In this document: in pieces, positions 62,941 through 64,000 of the stretch
How positions within the stretch are numbered: position 1 is the first letter of the stretch
Layout of the letters: each line of letters starts with the position of its first letter
Origin: Pseudomonadota bacterium
GTDB lineage: Bacteria > Pseudomonadota > Alphaproteobacteria > Rhodobacterales > Rhodobacteraceae
NCBI GenBank assembly: GCA_038533575.1
Contig: JBCAYL010000001.1
Coordinates: 2,012,226 to 2,076,225 of the forward strand
Length of the DNA stretch: 64,000 nucleotides
Direction: 5' to 3'
Made by a program: the position numbers and the translations under genes
The notes under the pieces: generated by a model
The model's input: the letters and a program-made list of their open reading frames with translations, nothing else
Databases searched by the model: none
Told to the model about the DNA's origin: nothing

Positions 62941-64000
62941 TTAGTGGCCGTCCACGGCCGCGCCGGCGCCGCGCGGGATACGCACGCTCTCGACGAGATC
63001 CTTGATCTCCTGCGGGGTCTCCTTGGTCATGCCGGCAACGATGTAGGCCACCGAGAAGTTGACCAGCGCGCCGATGGCACCGAAGGAGGTGGACTTGACC
63101 GGCCCGAGAAGCGGATCAGCGTCGGTGAAGGTGTTGGTGTCCGGGATGAAGAACCAGCCCTTGTGCAGGAAGATGTAGACGAGCGTCACCACGAGGCCCG
63201 CGAGCATGCCCGCAACCGCACCGGTATTGTTGATGCGGGTCGAGAAGATCCCCATCATCAGTGCCGGGAAGATGGACGCCGCGGCGAGGCCGAAGGCAAG
63301 TGCCACGGTCTGCGCAGCAAAGCCCGGCGGGTTGAGGCCCAGAAGCACCGCCACCACGATGGCTGCCGCCATCGAGATGCGCGCCGCCAGAAGCTCGTTC
63401 TTCTCGGACATGTTCGGCGTCAGCTGACCCTTGAGAAGGTCATGGGACACCGCCGAGGAGATGGCGAGCAGGAGGCCAGCCGCGGTGGAGAGTGCCGCCG
63501 CAAGGCCGCCCGCTGCCACGAGGCCGATCACCCAACCAGGCAGGTTGGCGATCTCCGGGTTGGCCAGCACGAGGATGTCACGGTTGAAGTTGGTGAGCTC
63601 GTTGCCCGCCCAACCGTTCGCCTCGGCCCGCGCCTGAAGATCGGCATTGCCGTCGTTGTAGTACTGGATGAGGCCGTCGCCGTTCTTGTCTTCCCAGTCG
63701 AGAAGCCCGGTCTTCTGCCACGTGGCCATCCACGCATATTCCGGATCTGTCTCGATCTGCTCGACGCTCACCGCCGCGGCATCCGTGCCATTGGGCCACA
63801 TCAGTTCGGAGATGTTGAGGCGCGCCATGGCTCCCACGGCCGGGGCCGTCAGGTAGAGAAGCGCGATGAAGACAAGCGTCCAGCCAGCAGACCAGCGCGC
63901 GTCAGACACCTTGGGCACCGTGAAGAAGCGCATGATCACGTGGGGCAGACCCGCCGTGCCGATCATGAGCGACAGCGTGAAGAGCACCATGTTGATCGTG
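62941..64000 (-). CDS. actP: Sodium:solute symporter, acetate-permease (ActP) type (5' end cut by window)
   Basis: At least 353 C-terminal residues; the N-terminus lies beyond base 64000. Sodium:solute symporter family: MIGTAGLPHVIMRFFTVP, the segment TAAGLLLAISSAVSHDLLKG with its Na-site Ser residues, and further helices (MAAAIVVAVLLGLN; VAGMLAGLVVTLVYIFL). A soluble loop of about 100 residues (DAAAVSVEQIETDPEYAWMATW ... NGDGLIQYYNDGN) between helices marks the long cation/acetate symporter subfamily that occurs with DUF294-CBS genes. It imports acetate or a similar monocarboxylate with Na+ or H+. Substrate is inferred. Confidence 0.85.
   Translation of the reverse strand, partial: TINMVLFTLSLMIGTAGLPHVIMRFFTVPKVSDARWSAGWTLVFIALLYLTAPAVGAMARLNISELMWPNGTDAAAVSVEQIETDPEYAWMATWQKTGLLDWEDKNGDGLIQYYNDGNADLQARAEANGWAGNELTNFNRDILVLANPEIANLPGWVIGLVAAGGLAAALSTAAGLLLAISSAVSHDLLKGQLTPNMSEKNELLAARISMAAAIVVAVLLGLNPPGFAAQTVALAFGLAAASIFPALMMGIFSTRINNTGAVAGMLAGLVVTLVYIFLHKGWFFIPDTNTFTDADPLLGPVKSTSFGAIGALVNFSVAYIVAGMTKETPQEIKDLVESVRIPRGAGAAVDGH

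Overview
The window is GC-rich, densely packed chromosomal DNA. Its gene set points to a marine alphaproteobacterium of the Roseobacter group (Rhodobacteraceae): a ChoXWV choline transporter, a trimethylamine-methyltransferase homologue beside a dimethylglycine-dehydrogenase-like oxidase, an ActP / CBS-nucleotidyltransferase / exonuclease cluster, GT61 and FkbM surface-glycan genes, and an ECF42 sigma factor. This assignment is inferred from gene content. I saw no tRNA, rRNA, CRISPR array, insertion sequence or plasmid or phage hallmark.

Layout. (1) 1-6915: surface-glycan genes: two GT2-type glycosyltransferases, a sulfatase, an FkbM methyltransferase, a PAPS sulfotransferase and a hydrolase-GT61 fusion. 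(2) 7090-11196: a covalent-FAD demethylating oxidase divergent from an MttB-family methyltransferase. (3) 11209-17759: a complete branched-chain keto-acid dehydrogenase operon (leucine dehydrogenase, E1a, E1b, E2, E3) with a divergent Lrp-type regulator. (4) 18066-26495: an eight-gene run of Ser/Thr kinase, FHA protein, PP2C phosphatase, three dynamin-like GTPases (one with ruined GTP motifs) and two unrecognised proteins. This is the best candidate for an undescribed system. (5) 26476-32080: an MBL hydrolase and a metal-flavoured operon pairing a ZnuA-like protein and a DUF4198 protein with a MacB-type ABC transporter. (6) 32212-37237: an RND pump, its adaptor and a divergent TetR regulator over a large palindrome. 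(7) 37513-41243: an unknown membrane protein, then an acid-sugar (tetronate) catabolic operon. (8) 41343-44238: choline ABC transporter. (9) 44438-47262: two paralogous secreted proteins flanking a winged-helix/TPR regulator. (10) 47438-49915: a lone phnM, an unknown protein and a broken siderophore-interacting protein gene. (11) 49983-58619: small-molecule and stress genes, with an AraC regulon marked by a repeated 28-bp element and an ECF42 regulon marked by two matching promoters. (12) 58924-64000: tiny membrane protein, HAMP/PAS exonuclease, membrane protein, cNMP-CBS-nucleotidyltransferase and an acetate-type symporter running off the end.

The genes suggest use of choline and methylated amines, branched-chain amino acids, acid sugars and acetate, plus cell-surface modification and several local one-regulator circuits. 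Many operons are translationally coupled by ATGA- or GTGA-type overlaps. Two genes (siderophore-interacting protein, second AraC regulator) are interrupted by frameshifts. Starts were moved from the longest ORF to an internal codon where a ribosome binding site, an overlap or homology argued for it.
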